Assembly: GCA_949317995.1 (NCBI GenBank)
Contig: OX439036.1
Location: 26,681,854 to 26,745,853, forward strand
Direction: 5' to 3'
Origin: Acholoe squamosa
Lineage: Eukaryota > Annelida > Polychaeta > Phyllodocida > Polynoidae
Length of the DNA: 64,000 bases
Positions 48,539-61,612 of this stretch are shown here, in pieces. The number at the start of each line of letters is the position of its first letter. The stretch's first letter is position 1. Below the pieces are notes generated by a model, which did no database searches, was not told the DNA's origin, and saw only the letters and a list, made by a program, of their open reading frames with translations. Both the position numbers and the translations under genes were made by a program.

Positions 48539-50012
48539 GATGAAAGCATTTGAAGCAAATATGGATACATAATGTCTAGGTTTGATGTCGTTTTTGCTAC
48601 ATTGACTTGTTTGAGAGGGAATATGAAACAAAATCCTTACATGAAAGAGCACTGTTTATACAATGTCTCTTGTAACTCCCCCCTCATGCCTCGCACAATT
48701 CGGGTCTTCTGACACAGCAAGGTTAATGTGGGCAATTTAAATGGCTGGCCTAGCACCACCTACAGGAGTGGTTCACGGTGAGCATTGGGAGGCCACCTCC
48801 AGGGTCCGCTAAAGGTAATAGAGGTCATCCATTAGAGCGTCTCCCATCCAAGAGGAAAGAACACAACTAAACCAACGTCTCCTATTGAACAGAGCAAGTA
48901 GACGTTCCAGTGTTCTCATTCAAAGTGGGACGGGAGATTTCTATTTAATGAGAAATGGCATTTCTGTATAATGTGAGTCCCATTCGTGTTACAATACAGT
49001 AATATGAACTTCCCCTTTTACGAAAGGAAGGCAACGAGAGTTTTATACCGTTGTATTACACCCTGTTACTACACTAACAATAGGCAACACATGACAGCGA
49101 AAAATACCCATTGATTCTATACATGGATAAGGCCTCTCTATCCTACAGAAAAATCAAAATGCTAAAAATGCTGTAAACAAACATCCGTATTGAAATTCGC
49201 TGAATGTTCTGTCCATTGGAAACTGCAGCGAATTAAAAGTGCCAGATAAGGTTATGGTTATGGTGGATACTGTTCGACAGAACAAGGCGAAGGTAGGTCT
49301 TTATGTCCACATGGAACTGACAGGTCCTCCCATGTCTAAGTAGTCAGGTATGACCAGCATACACCCAACTCGGTCGCCTACAGATTTGAGTATGCAGGGA
49401 TGGTTCAACCATGAATGTCCGTACACAGATGTGCATAAAGCTGTTAAAGGGGAAAGTGGGATTAATAAGCCAGTAAACAAATACGTTGACAATAAAAAAA
49501 CAGCCAATGAACAGATTGCAGCGAGCAGGCATAACATTAAGGAGTTGATGAGTTGTCATCTCAGAAGGCAAAGTCAGATTTAGCCGCAGCTGCAGTGGCC
49601 ATAGGGTGTTGAATTATTCACCATTTAATACGCACAGCCATGGAACAGCGTCAGAGAATGATTGCTTCGAACAATTACCTCCAAGTTTATTTCTTTTATT
49701 TCACCAACATCATCATCACTTATCAGCGCTCCTGACCTGAAGTGTATTATTGTGAGGTAGTCTGGTGCCGTCTCGATTGTATTTCCTACTATAATGCTGG
49801 CGAAGATGAAAAAAAAAAACAGGTCCATTTTCCTTCACCTTCATGTTTGCGCCCTCAGTGCGATTGTGATCTCACGTCAAGATTTCAATAAAAACTTCTG
49901 AAATGAGGTTCCTGACATTAATAACCATGGGTAAAATTACGCAGTGAAGGGTATTGGGAAAAAGACAATGTGATTTGCTGGATAATCTGATTGTCTTATG
50001 CATTGCCAACGG

Positions 50013-50166
50013 CAGGGATGAAAGTCACTGAGGCCAAAAATCCCTGAAATGCTCAATAAGAACTCACCTAAATATTGATTTTGTATACATTTTTGTATAT
50101 ATGTATAGGGCATTGGGACTTGAAAATCCCTGAATTCAGGGAAATCCCTGAAGACTTCCATCCCTG
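50013..50166. mobile_element. 154-bp CAGGGATG MITE, best-preserved copy
   Basis: The ends are CAGGGATGAAAGTCACTG and AAGACTTCCATCCCTG. CAACGG directly flanks both sides (50007-50012, 50167-50172). Internally AAAATCCCTGAAATGC and GAAAATCCCTGAATTCAGGG match the relatives at 22395, 27815 and 14158. Confidence 0.85.
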
Positions 50167-52123
50167 CAACGGACTGGCTTTTCAAAATGCAGTCCCAGCT
50201 AGCTGTTTGTACCTGCGTGACAGTATTCACTGCAGCTCCCTTTCTCAGTACCTTAGAGCGGCCATGAGTATACACTCTGTTCGTGAATGGTCCAACGACA
50301 GCAGACTTGTGGATAGATGGTGAAAGTGTGCATGGAAGGGGGGCAGCGTCTTGCAAGTCTCATCTGTATTCAAGTGACGCCATGGGCCGTTATCTGAGCA
50401 AAGCCCACTGCCCTGACCATGAGTCTTTCCGGCGTTGGTTTCACAATTGGCTTCTACAGTGGACTCCTCGTTCAAAGTGCAAAGAGCCTATAAACAGAAG
50501 ACCCCTAAACCCCGGTCTGTAGGGGCTACATGAAAGGCACTCCAGCCTCCGGTATCTGATGCACTTATTGTGTTTGGATCATGGCGAGTCCCACCCTCTG
50601 GGTGCTATGTATGTGTACTAAAAGGGGGAAAGATGGGCCCTCTGGTAGAAAGAGAGAAAGCATATGAATATACAATATAACTCACTACCTCGGCGACACT
50701 AATATTCAGTTTGCTGATTATTATATCTCAAAGGGCTTTTAGTCACACTCCTGTACAGGATAATAAAGGCCATGGCCATTAACTGAAGACTTATTCCATT
50801 GTGTACAAGTCTATGTTGGACAGTGTGAGCCCAGATTCCCTAATAATAATTATAAGCTCATGCGAAAACTCTTTCGATTTCACTCATTTGGACAAGTGTT
50901 ACCATCAACTATATCTCAGTGATATATAATCATCATCATTACAAGTACGTTTTGCAAATGGACTCTTTTATCTACGAATGCTGTACAATATGATGTATCT
51001 CAACAAATGAAACTCTTTGCCTGCTTGGATGTCAATATAATCACAGTTCATAAACAATCATTTTTGGGTAAAAATAAAAACCTTCAGAATTCAATTGTGA
51101 ACATGTGTTCGGCCAAGACCTTCTTCTATTCTACACAAAATCCTATCTCCCAGGCCAGACTGTTCCTATTTTCTATAGGGAGAGTCCAATTGAGTTAGGC
51201 CAAGCATGAAATTTCAATTTTCACTGCCATCAGACGAGTTAGTAGACTGCATCCACAGGCAGGCCTGCTTTTATGGTTTAGCAGACTGAATTTTCACACA
51301 CTTTTCAGACAGTAATGCAGCCATCACCATCAGATCATCCATGATCATCACCTAACAAGTGACTATTCAGATGTAAACATAGACATTAATTAGAAGAGAC
51401 ACAATATCGAAGAAATCGAAATAAAGTGTAATACAATCATGTGCGTGCATGTAAAATGACTTTGGCATGAAACATGTTTTCTAATCATAAGAAATGTAGT
51501 AGCACTGTATTTTCATGAGTTGTCACGACTCCATGTTATAATTAGCTATAATCAATTCTAGCATGATTAAATAGAGGGTATTGCTGTCTGCAGTGTTTGT
51601 TTAACAGCTCAGTGGTGTTAGCAAACCGCACACTTATGTAAAAGCAGAAGTGAGATTATTTATTGGATTGAGAGTGACTGCTTTCATTGTTAAAACACAA
51701 CTGGCTGTCCTCAGTCTACGAAGCGGTGTCTGTTCTTTTTTTTTGGCATTGATAGTGTAGGTAAATTCAATAAAGCAACAATATCACAGCAAGCAGAAAG
51801 CAACACTTGAGGTGGTAGTTAGCTTTCTGTGGCTGGTGCTGGCAGCCATTAGACTACCCCTGACTGTGTGTCTAGGCTGACACTATAGAGGAAAAAACTG
51901 GGCACATGAGAAAGGCTCACAGTCTGCTTGTGGAGACAATTTGGGTCTACAAAGAGGAATCTATACAATGCCCATGAATTTGATGTGTGCTCTACAGCTG
52001 CGCAGTAGGGAAGGTGTATTTAAGTGGCAACGAGGGAGTGGATGTGGGGATTAGACACATGACCAACAATTGTTTGGGAGAGCCATATGGCACACTACTG
52101 AGATGTATACTCTATCATGGATC

Positions 52124-52244
52124 TATAAATAGTTATCCTATCACTTGACCGACCATATTCATCTGCGCATGCGCGTGACGTCGCATCCGAGGCTATGTCC
52201 AATGAGTAAGCCAATCAGGATTGTCTATACAGCCAACCAATGAG
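52124..52244. promoter_or_regulatory. Promoter-like cluster: TATA-like, NRF1-like, CRE-like and three CCAAT boxes
   Basis: TATAAATAG lies at 52124-52132, TGCGCATGCGCG at 52164-52175, directly followed by TGACGTCG at 52176-52183, then CCAATGAG (52199), CCAATCAG (52211) and CCAATGAG (52237). These match the textbook sites for TATA-binding protein, NRF1, CREB/ATF and NF-Y. With CCAAT boxes upstream and the TATA-like site (read as CTATTTATA) downstream, the order suits minus-strand transcription starting near 52095, the same direction as the PDZ gene. No exon following it was recognised, so the transcript is unknown. A GAGCTGCTCA motif lies at 52281. Confidence 0.5.
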
Positions 52245-54121
52245 AGGCAGGTATACAATACCCCCTGGAGGGACAAGAATGAGCTGCTCATCACGAGGTA
52301 CCAAACTGCTCACGGTGGTCCTCCCCTATTCAGACCATGCACCAAACAACAGTTAGAATTTTGCAGCTCACTCACATCGTCCAAGTGAAATAAAAGTTGC
52401 ACTGTGGTGACCATTCATCCATGCTGGCCTTGGACAATGCGCCACAGGATATAAAACATCCCCAAACAAGTGCTTAAGGGCTTACTGTGGCCCTGGCAGC
52501 GCTGGCCGACCGGTAGCTTCAGAGTTGGTATGATGATGGATCTCCCACTGGAAGCCAGAGGTACGGTCCCGACAAGAATAATAAATAAAATATATCAGAT
52601 GTCACAGGCAACGAATACAGATGGCCTAACGAATGGTTGACGTCTCACCATCGGGTCTGTTTGCCATAAAGGCATTTATCGCCATCCACTTCTCCAACTA
52701 GTGTATGTATATTATAATACATCTCTAGGGATATTGTTTGCCTGTCTAGGTAAATGAACTGAGTAGATGTAGCCACTTAATACTAATATTATCCATCTGT
52801 CTATTTGAGAGCGTTGGTAAAAGCTTTCAGCATTTACACCAGTCAGATTTATTGTTTAATGCACTCTCATACCATCCATCATTCATGACTTCATGAACCT
52901 GCGAAGTGGGGAATGTTTTCTTGGGTTGGTGCTGCATGAATAGGCCTATAGCACATGACGTCAATGTCCCCTTGCAGATGGGGATCAGCCATGGTATTCA
53001 TTAGATCCGTCATTTTCTGCGAGTACCACACGAAGATGGGTAAGCTGGCCATAAGAGGTTGGAGCTGCTCAGTGGAGGAAGGGTAGATGAGAACAAGGCT
53101 GTGAAGACCATGCTGGTGCAGCCACCGTGAAAGCCGTATCTGCTAATCACATTACATGTGGCCTGCCGTGAGCAGTACCTCATCTACTGTTATTGGGTCA
53201 GGGTGAGCTGCTCACACGTGGGCTGTGGGTAGGGTCAGTTCTGGCTGTAGTGCCCTATCACACACTGCCATCATAGCGAAGCACCCTACATTAATAATCC
53301 AAAGAACCTTAAGGGAGGGGAATCTGATTAGGGCTATGTGCCTAGTAGATAATGAAGTCGACAGTCCTGATACCATTCCCCCAGATTGCATGTATCTGGG
53401 GAACATAGCCTGCACTGAGACAACGGAGGCCCTACGTCCCTTATGTCATGAATTATCTATATATCAGGACTATGCTTTTACCATATCCCTTTACAGTGGA
53501 TCCGGAACATAACGCGATATTCTGGTACAAATGTGGATGACATTGAGATCAGTATGTACATGCAAAATGTGATTAAAGATGATCCTATTATCCAGCTAAT
53601 GCGCCAGTAGGAGACAGCTCGGACCTCTTCCTAATTAATAAGACATTTCAAACTTTCAACTAACTAATCTCACACAATTTTCATCCTATAAGACCATGTC
53701 TGATTCATAAAATCAGATAGAGCTAAACATATCACAGCCCTACACAGATACTGCGACACCCACGATCACTGGTCAAGTATTATTAATCCACATTCGAGGC
53801 TGGGTATTTTCCATACAGGGCTTAGATTTCTGATATGTCTATGCAAGAGAGCAGTCCGTGTCTAAATAACCTCCAAATACAGTGCACTGGGAAGGGGCAC
53901 ATCTGCAGCAATGAAGCATAAATTAATCTATCAAGAAAAAGATGAGGACATTAGGTTTACTGTTTGAAGGGTTGTAAGGTTTTACTGTCTGCACTTAGTG
54001 CCACATAAAAAGGTTATGAGCGCTATTGAATTTAAAGTAGGTGTTTTGTAATATTAAAATCATAGTACATGGAGTTTTCTTTTCACCAATAGAAAGACGG
54101 CAAAGTGAACACCACTAGGAT

Positions 54122-54283
54122 ACAAGAAGTGAATGTGGCAATAACATAAATCCTATATAAATCCAATAGGATTGTGAAACAATCTGTTGGCAATACAATA
54201 TCTACAAGAAGTGAATGTGGCAATGATATATAAATCCTTAAGTACAACTCTTGTGAACCAAATCAGTGGGCAATACAATATCT
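54122..54283. repeat. Two-copy 82-bp tandem repeat
   Basis: ACAAGAAGTGAATGTGGCAA starts at 54122 and 54204, and GGCAATACAATATCT closes both units. The middles have diverged. Confidence 0.85.
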
Positions 54284-54658
54284 GCACGCTTAGCCTTAGG
54301 TCCCCGAATCGGCTGCATTTGGATTCGGTAGGCCTAGATGTGGCTAACTGTGGGGTTGATAGAATATAGATTGATTGGGACAGCAGTATATTGCATTAGG
54401 GGTCTAATCAAAGCTCATTTGACATAATGGTATTGCATATAGATTCTATGAATTTAGACAACACTATGCTTATAACGACGATATAGATTAATACATATCT
54501 GATTCTGTAAATATATACAGAGCAAGGACAGCTGACGGCAGAATAGTGACAGCATGGAGATCTTGTGAGGCCCCTAAATCTGAAAATCTCCCAAGGTACT
54601 CCTTTTGAGGGAGAGGGGGCCATCTGAAGTCCTTTCCCTATTTGCTTTGGGCTTTGCT

Positions 54659-54850
54659 TACCTGGTTGGAGATGCGGCGAATGTTTCTGGGGTCGTTTAG
54701 GGGATGACCCCGTCCCCTAGAGCGTCTTGGGCGGGGCCGATACTGCTGTCGGTCTGTCCGAGCCTGTACGTAGTACATGGCCATAAGCATGGCCCCACAG
54801 TAAAGGTCCACATCCTTATTAGCATGACGCGGACTGGTCATGATGATGAC
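54659..54850 (-). other. Possible coding exon, unidentified
   Basis: A minus-strand frame is open from 54916 and reaches a strong donor, CAG|GTAAGC, at 54658. A possible acceptor is ACACACCACACAG. The peptide includes DVDLYCGAMLMAMYYVQART, an Arg-rich run RPRPRRSRGRGHP and DPRNIRRISNQ. I recognise no family. The frame could be chance; the donor and biased composition are the only support. Confidence 0.25.
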
Positions 54851-57800
54851 CACCGCTATCAGACTGTGTGGTGTGTAAGGGCACAGGATATCATATCCCA
54901 TTAACCTCCTGACCAAAATTTAATGATCCTACAGGTATCACTGTGTCAAGTGCTTCTACAAATCTCCTCCTGCCTATTGTGAAAACAAGAACACTACTAC
55001 AACAGATAATGTAGAATAACGACGTCCCCTTAGCATGTGGTTATGGATACACTGCAATCCACTTAGGCTGGGGTATTATCTGGCTGCATGAAATACCAGT
55101 CGGATTGGAGCTCATTTCTCATGTATTGTGATTCATATAATGCTTCAATGTCTATCCTGTGTGAGTCTTAAACATAGCAAACTGCTGTACATCGTGTCAG
55201 TCCAATACAGCCTGGTAAGATGTGATTTACTCGTGTCCACAGGTGAGAATGCTCAATGTGACCAGGTATATAGGGGGACTAAACACAAGGGTAACTGCCT
55301 CCAGACACGCTACCAAGCACTTTACCTGCTCATGGAATGCTCTCAGTTTCATTCAGGATACCTGCTACAAGGGCCTCCTCCACTGAGTTGGCAGTGGGAA
55401 GCTCACAGGTGGCTGTCTGTTGTATGATAGGAACTGGTGTAGTGTAAGCTAGGGTTAGGGGGCGGCAGGCTGAGGCTTAAGTCCGATGAGAGCGACAGCC
55501 CGCCGCCTGTTGTGGACCAGTCACATTTGGCTGCGGCTACTGCCTTAATGCTATTGCTGCCCCTGTTGCCCTATGTGTCAGGAGGTTAGTGCTACATCCT
55601 CTCACAATCTCATAATGCCCACATGGCTACATTTGCATTCTCATCGAGCGTTCCCTAACTTTGTTTCTTTTTCCCATGTTTTATCCTTTACAGTGTGGTT
55701 TCCGTAAGTAGGGACAGGGGGCAGAAGCCAGCAAGGCTCTTCATCATTCATTCTGCACGATCTTAAGTAGTCAGACCAACGACTTAAGTTACATACAATG
55801 TTAGAACGTCAGCCCATTGGCAAGCACATTGAAGGCAGCGCTGGTCCATTTTGGCTAGTGTATGTTTTGTAGATGGGGTCCGGCCCTGAAAATGGCAACT
55901 CTCTCTTCATAAAAGGACATGGTCCTGTTGTACTTTGGGGCTATCAATAAGAGCACATTGCATACCGGCCTGTATCAATCCGTCACACTCGGGGAACACT
56001 TCCCTGCCGCCCGTGACGAGAAGGGGGCTATGGAGACGTATAGCTAAAAAGTCAAAGGTCAACCCTCTTCATCTCCATCCAGCGTGATATTAGTAGGCTC
56101 TGAGGCGCGAGCAGCTCACACTGTTCCAGAGCAACAGCTGTGAGTTGCTCCACGGTTCGCGGCTACTCTCCCTACTTCAAATTAGCTCCCATTCACAATT
56201 CATGCCTGAGGCCATAAGGTGGGGGGTTGAGGATCGATTCTAAGTATACAGAAGAGGCACGATGTTTCCAAGTCCAACTGGTAGGGGTGAGGGTGTGGAG
56301 GGTCCCCTGGGGGGAGGGGGACACATTAACAGTGTACAGCTCAAAGCCTAGCCCTATGGTGCCTACTATGAGCAGCTCCAAGACTTGCTCACATGCTGTA
56401 TGTCGACGGCATGTGTGCTGTGTAGAATCAATATAGAGAATTGGACGATAGAGGCACTTGGTACCGTCAGCAGGTCTAACAAAGCCATCTCCCTCTTAAT
56501 CCATGGTATTGCTAGGGCCGGAGACCAAGAGGGGAAGAGTCACACTGGTAACCAGTTACGATCCATCACGACAACACACGACTCCTGTCAGCGGCTCCTG
56601 ATAAGGTCTGTAGACTCCGCCTCCCTCCCCATGTCCCTCTCCTCCAGAGTCTGGATGCTGTAAGAGCCGAGCCGTCGCAGTACTCATAGGCAGCAGGAGG
56701 CCACTCCTGTACCGACAAACACTCCCCATAGGCCCACACTCCTAACTGCTCATAATGAAGCACGAGGTACAGAAATGAATACGGCGGCTCCCAGAAGTGA
56801 TTCTATATGGAGGCCATGGGTTAGATATGTTTTCTGTGAATAAAGTCTATGGTATGACGCTCTCTCTGTCAGGCAGTGGCCATATATATGTTTGTACGTG
56901 GGCGACGTGTTACTGGTGTTATTTGTCACTGGAAAGCATTCACTGAGGTCGTAGTGATGGCGGTTGACAGAGGAGGCAACGCCTGTAGGAAACATATGGC
57001 TTTGTTCTTTTCCATTACTGACAGATCAAAAAGGGGCTTGTTTTGTGAGAAAACTTTGTTAGAAGGGCATGACCTCCCCCTGAAGCATGTCCTGTGATCC
57101 ACGTGATCCACGTGCCAAACACACCTAACATCTGAAGGACATACGGGGACATGGCACCCGAGCAGCTCAGCTAATAGTGTGTTGCCTATTGCTGGGACAG
57201 AAGCGGTTCACAGGGCAAGGGAATGATCATTTAGACAGAGATGTGTAGAGCTGCCCCCGTTAATCAGACCTTGCTTTTATTGGGTGTGTGCACGCGCCAC
57301 TGTTGTGTGCCGACCTGATAGACTCATATGTGCTCAATGTGGGCGCAGGCCCTGACCTCCTACTTACTGAGCTGCTCACAGGCCGCTTACAGTACATCAC
57401 CCGGTGTCCTCTGTAAGCCGCCTCCCTGCCTGCAGTCCATGGTGCTACAAGGTTTCACAACCCACAGATCCCATTCTAACCATTCCTGGTCAAGTATCAC
57501 AAAGGAGTCGTGGTGGCATATGGCTGGAATCAATAGGTCTCCTGCTTAAGTCTAGCGTCCTAGTATTAAGGACAGAAAACAAGTCTCCTTCTGGCGTAAA
57601 TCTTTTTCCAACTACAGTAACTGCATACTCCACAACGGTATATGTGCTAAAAAGCTGGACCAGAAGCGATCTTCGCCTCCTTTTCCCACTGGTGCCTCTT
57701 CCTGTGCTGAATAGATAAGATGACCTGCTACACAGCACAGAATAGAGTGGCTCATACTCCAGTTATGAGAGTAGCTTTCAGTTGTTATATAGCAGACTGC

Positions 57801-60645
57801 CCCCTTTATTCCACTCCCTAATGGACCACTGACGGTCCATTCCAGCCAGAAGCTATATATATATACCAGCAGTGCTACCACCAGCAGTGATCCTCTCCAC
57901 AGCCCTCAAGTCACTGGGGCCTCATGCACACGGCTAGAGTCGTCCCCTGATGGAGACCTGTTCTGAGCTGCTCACCGGCCAGTCACTGAGCAACTCCGCA
58001 CCGACTCACCGGCCGCGTCCACTTCCACCAACCACTCACAGGGACGCTGATGATGATGGGCCTCCTCTAGCCGCCAACTGTCTCACCCGACCCCCATCCC
58101 TACCCCCTGGAGACCCTGGGTGCGCGTGAGGGAAATACCCGAGTCCTGATGTCCTTCAGCTAAAAGAGGACACAGCAGCTTGTTAACACGACCTACACAA
58201 TGGGGAGATCGTCAAAGCAGGCTACGTTGATACCAGCAGGACATCAAGGGGTACTGGTCTATCCCCATCAGACAAATCACCATCTACAGGTGAAGGAAAC
58301 TCCACACGACACTTGGGAATGGCACCACTGCCTTCAACACACATCCACAGGATCCACTGGGTTTTGTACTATTGACTTGGAGCACTTCCGAGAGCCCCGT
58401 GACTATCTTTTTTCTCCTTCCACCCATTGGATCGAAAACAACGTAAAGATTTCCATTATGCCAATAAATCCTCTGGACCAACGAATTCAAATTGAGTGAC
58501 CGGCTTAACAAGGCCGAACTGGGATTCTCCTCCTTTAATTCCCCAATTATGCCTCATTGGTTTTCTTGCCAACGCTGGCTGAGATGGGTGAGGTGTTGTT
58601 AAGCAGCAATATGAGCAGGGTTTAGGTCCCAATATCGAAATGTCACATTTCTATCTCACTTAAAAGGCCAAACGGATATCGTTCCCCTTGGGGAATAGGT
58701 TGATAATCTCCTGTTTCGCTTGGACTTTTAGAGTCTCACAAATACCTAACAGGAGGACAAGATATTGTCAGCTTCAATTAGCAACATTCATCTCAGGTGG
58801 CAGGCAATAAGGCAGTCCAATATTCCTCCTGAAGTGGCTGTTAAATCTTGATAAAGCCCTGTATCTTATTGCAGATTCCCGACACTATAAGAAGATAAAA
58901 AGGCACAGGGACTGCCACCGCTCCATAACGCTGAGCATGAATCTTAATATACTTGGGTGCCATTTCTTAAGGGCCGCTTTTATGATCAACCCTCGGAATC
59001 GTAAACCCGGAGGCTCCCCTACTCCAAAATGCTACTGGAGAGGCTGAGTGAGACGGATTCCCTCTTGGTACCGACTGAGGCATGAATGCCGGTCCACGCT
59101 GGAGGCCATCTTGACCAGCGTTTGATATATCCATCCATCACAAAGCCAGTCATCTCCACAGCCTCCCCCTTTTCTGCTAGCACCACTCAAATCCTTCTTC
59201 CTGAGAACAGCTTCTTTCTCCAGGCTTTCTCCAGGGACTCAGGCTCCAGGACCCGTAGTAGGAGCCCCTACTGGTCCCTCCTAGCCGGCCTCTTCTGACT
59301 GGTAGGAAAACTTTTCTTCTTGTGGTGCAGCTAACGGCTTGTGGTGCAGCTGACGGCTAAGATGGGTTTCCACACGGTTAGACAGACGGGTGTAGGCAGG
59401 TTTTGGGTAGTCACCACCCACTACCAACTGCAACTGTCCCCTGCTGACAAAGGCAGGCCGCTATGCATTCAGGATAGCAGCCGATAAGAATAGAATCTCC
59501 ATAATCTTCTTTCTCTGTCGCCTGCTGGTTCTGGTCATGCATTAATTACTTCCAAATACCGAAAGCCAGACTCAGGAGGATTGGTGGAAGCAGAAAGGTA
59601 GATATCTCTGAGGACATGGTATGCTTGGTGTCTGTCGCGTCCTGTGCCCATGTGACTGCTGCAGGCGCCAATAACAATCTGATGATCTATCATTGTGGTT
59701 AGAAATACCTCCGCACCACCGCGTCCTGGGCTGGAACAATCCATCACTGTACCCTTTACCTTTTTGTCTGCATGTCTCCTGCTCTTTTGTCATCAGGAAA
59801 TGTCTTGCAGTAGGCTATGGCCCCTTCATTTTAAGGTCCCTTACTGCGTTTGTGATTACATCGCGGCCAAGAAGCTTTCAAAGCAGTCAGTTAGCTCTCC
59901 CGCTAATCGTTTCCAGGATCAGTCGCACTTAAAAGAATCCATAAATCCAAATCCACTTGATGTGGCCGCATGTCGGCGTCGTGGGACTTGTTATATGTGG
60001 CCAATTCGCCGACCATGTGACAGCTGCTCTTGGTCGATTTGCTCTCATGTGGCCAAGAAAAGGACAAGGATTTAGGCACGTGGGCGTGAGTAGCTCGGGG
60101 CGAGCTGCTCACTAATCAACTCTGACCCAAGACCGACAGGTAGAAGTGGTTTAATGCCCATGTTCCAGCGTTTGGCAGTGGGAGAGCTTTCTATCAAGCT
60201 GAAAGACTCATAACATGTCGGCAGACTAGTGGAATACGGGCCCCCAGCCAATCCTGCCTATCGTCATTGGATACATTTAGCATCGTCACCAGCACATGTA
60301 CCATGCTCCAGTCACCAGTCTTAGGACAGCCCTAAGCCTTCAGCAGCATTCCCCATGGGGTGAATCTAGTTGGATATTTGGTCTGAGGATAGAGAGGGTG
60401 CGAGAGGGCTTAGAGGGCATGGTGTCGATGAACGTGGATCAGGAAGTTCCAATACTGTGGGCCTATTGGGAGAGTATCGAATGAGGGGTGAGGTGATCCG
60501 CCCTGCCATCGTTAGCCCCCATTCACATTCGCAGCCACAATCACACGTACCACCAGTAGGTGCAATGGGCGTACAATATGGGAATGGGGCGGAAAGGGGT
60601 GAGGGAAGGAGGAATGGAAAGGGGTTGAAGGAAGGAATGAATAAG

Positions 60646-60741
60646 AGGAAGGAAGGAAGGAAGGAAGGAAGGAAGGAAGGAAGGAAGGAAGGAAGGAAGG
60701 AAGGAAGGAAGGAAGGAAGGAAGGAAGGAAGGAAGGAAGGA
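60646..60741. repeat. (GGAA)n microsatellite
   Basis: About 24 uninterrupted GGAA units lie in a purine-rich region (60595-60780). They give meaningless Lys/Glu/Gly or Phe/Leu/Pro/Ser frames. Confidence 0.97.
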
Positions 60742-61457
60742 ATAGAAAAAAATATGAAAGGGTAATGGAGAAGAAGGTATAGGAATACCAAGGAAATATT
60801 CAAGCAGAGTGATTCAATTAAATGCCATAAATTTGCAGTGACAGGGGTGAAGATAAAGACAAAGGTAGAAGCCTAATAAATTGAAACATGAGGAAATGAT
60901 ATGGGATTGGAGGATCAAAGAAAACGGCCAGTAACAGGATATTAACTGATGGAGAGGGGAGGCAGTGGGGGTGAATGAGGATAGCGACGGCTAGAAGCAA
61001 AATGGAATGGAAGAGGTGAAATGCTACAAGTAGTAAACGGTGACTTAATGAATTCTCTGCTAACACTCCAATGGTCTTTATGATAGACTAGTTGCTAGAA
61101 GTCAGCTTATTCATATTCACGACTTCATGCCCTCTAATGCCCTACCACCTCCATTGTCACTGCCACACCAGTGACCAATTTTAATCATTCCAGTCGATAC
61201 CTACTACGTCTATAACCCCTTTCAGCGCCAAATAAATATGTTCAGCTTGTGAAAAGCACTTGCATGCAGGTCAACTTCCTCCTTCTCTGGATTATTGATC
61301 ACTAAAATGGGTGATTATAAAATGATAACAATCATGATAGCCTTTTAAGTCACTTATCTTTCTGCTTTACTTAAGTTTAATTTTCTGCCTTCTAATGGAG
61401 AATCGATCCGAACGCCCTGGAACAGGGAAGGGGGGGGGCAATAGAGAATATCCCAGG

Positions 61458-61612
61458 GTCGAGTGAGCAAGCGAGTGAGTGAGCAAGAGAGATTGGGTGA
61501 GTGAGTGAGTGAGAGAGAGTGAGTGAGTGAGTGAGTGAGTGAGTGAGAGAGGTTGAGTGAGTGAGTGAGTGAACGAGAGATTGAGTTAGTGAGCGAGCGA
61601 GTGAATGAGCAA
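61458..61612. repeat. (GTGA)n imperfect microsatellite
   Basis: GAGT/GTGA units with GAGA and AGCG interruptions span the stretch. It may be an orphan head of the dispersed repeat family seen at 6540, since no conserved tail follows. Confidence 0.9.

Noticed and set aside
56193-56381. Minus-strand peptide with GTIGLGFELYTVNV, resembling a PDZ loop
   Set aside because: After GLGF the sequence lacks the following strand, the GD turn and the helix of a PDZ domain; the match is four residues only.
57100-57114. Two CACGTG E-boxes 9 bp apart
   Set aside because: They come from a short local duplication (GATCCACGTG twice); with no other promoter features this is too weak to call a regulatory site.
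59695-60075. Plus-strand frame of 126 codons
   Set aside because: The composition looks random and overlaps other unrelated frames; no motif is visible.
60366-60803. Long frames on both strands over the GGAA run
   Set aside because: They are produced by the microsatellite, which has no stop codons in several frames.
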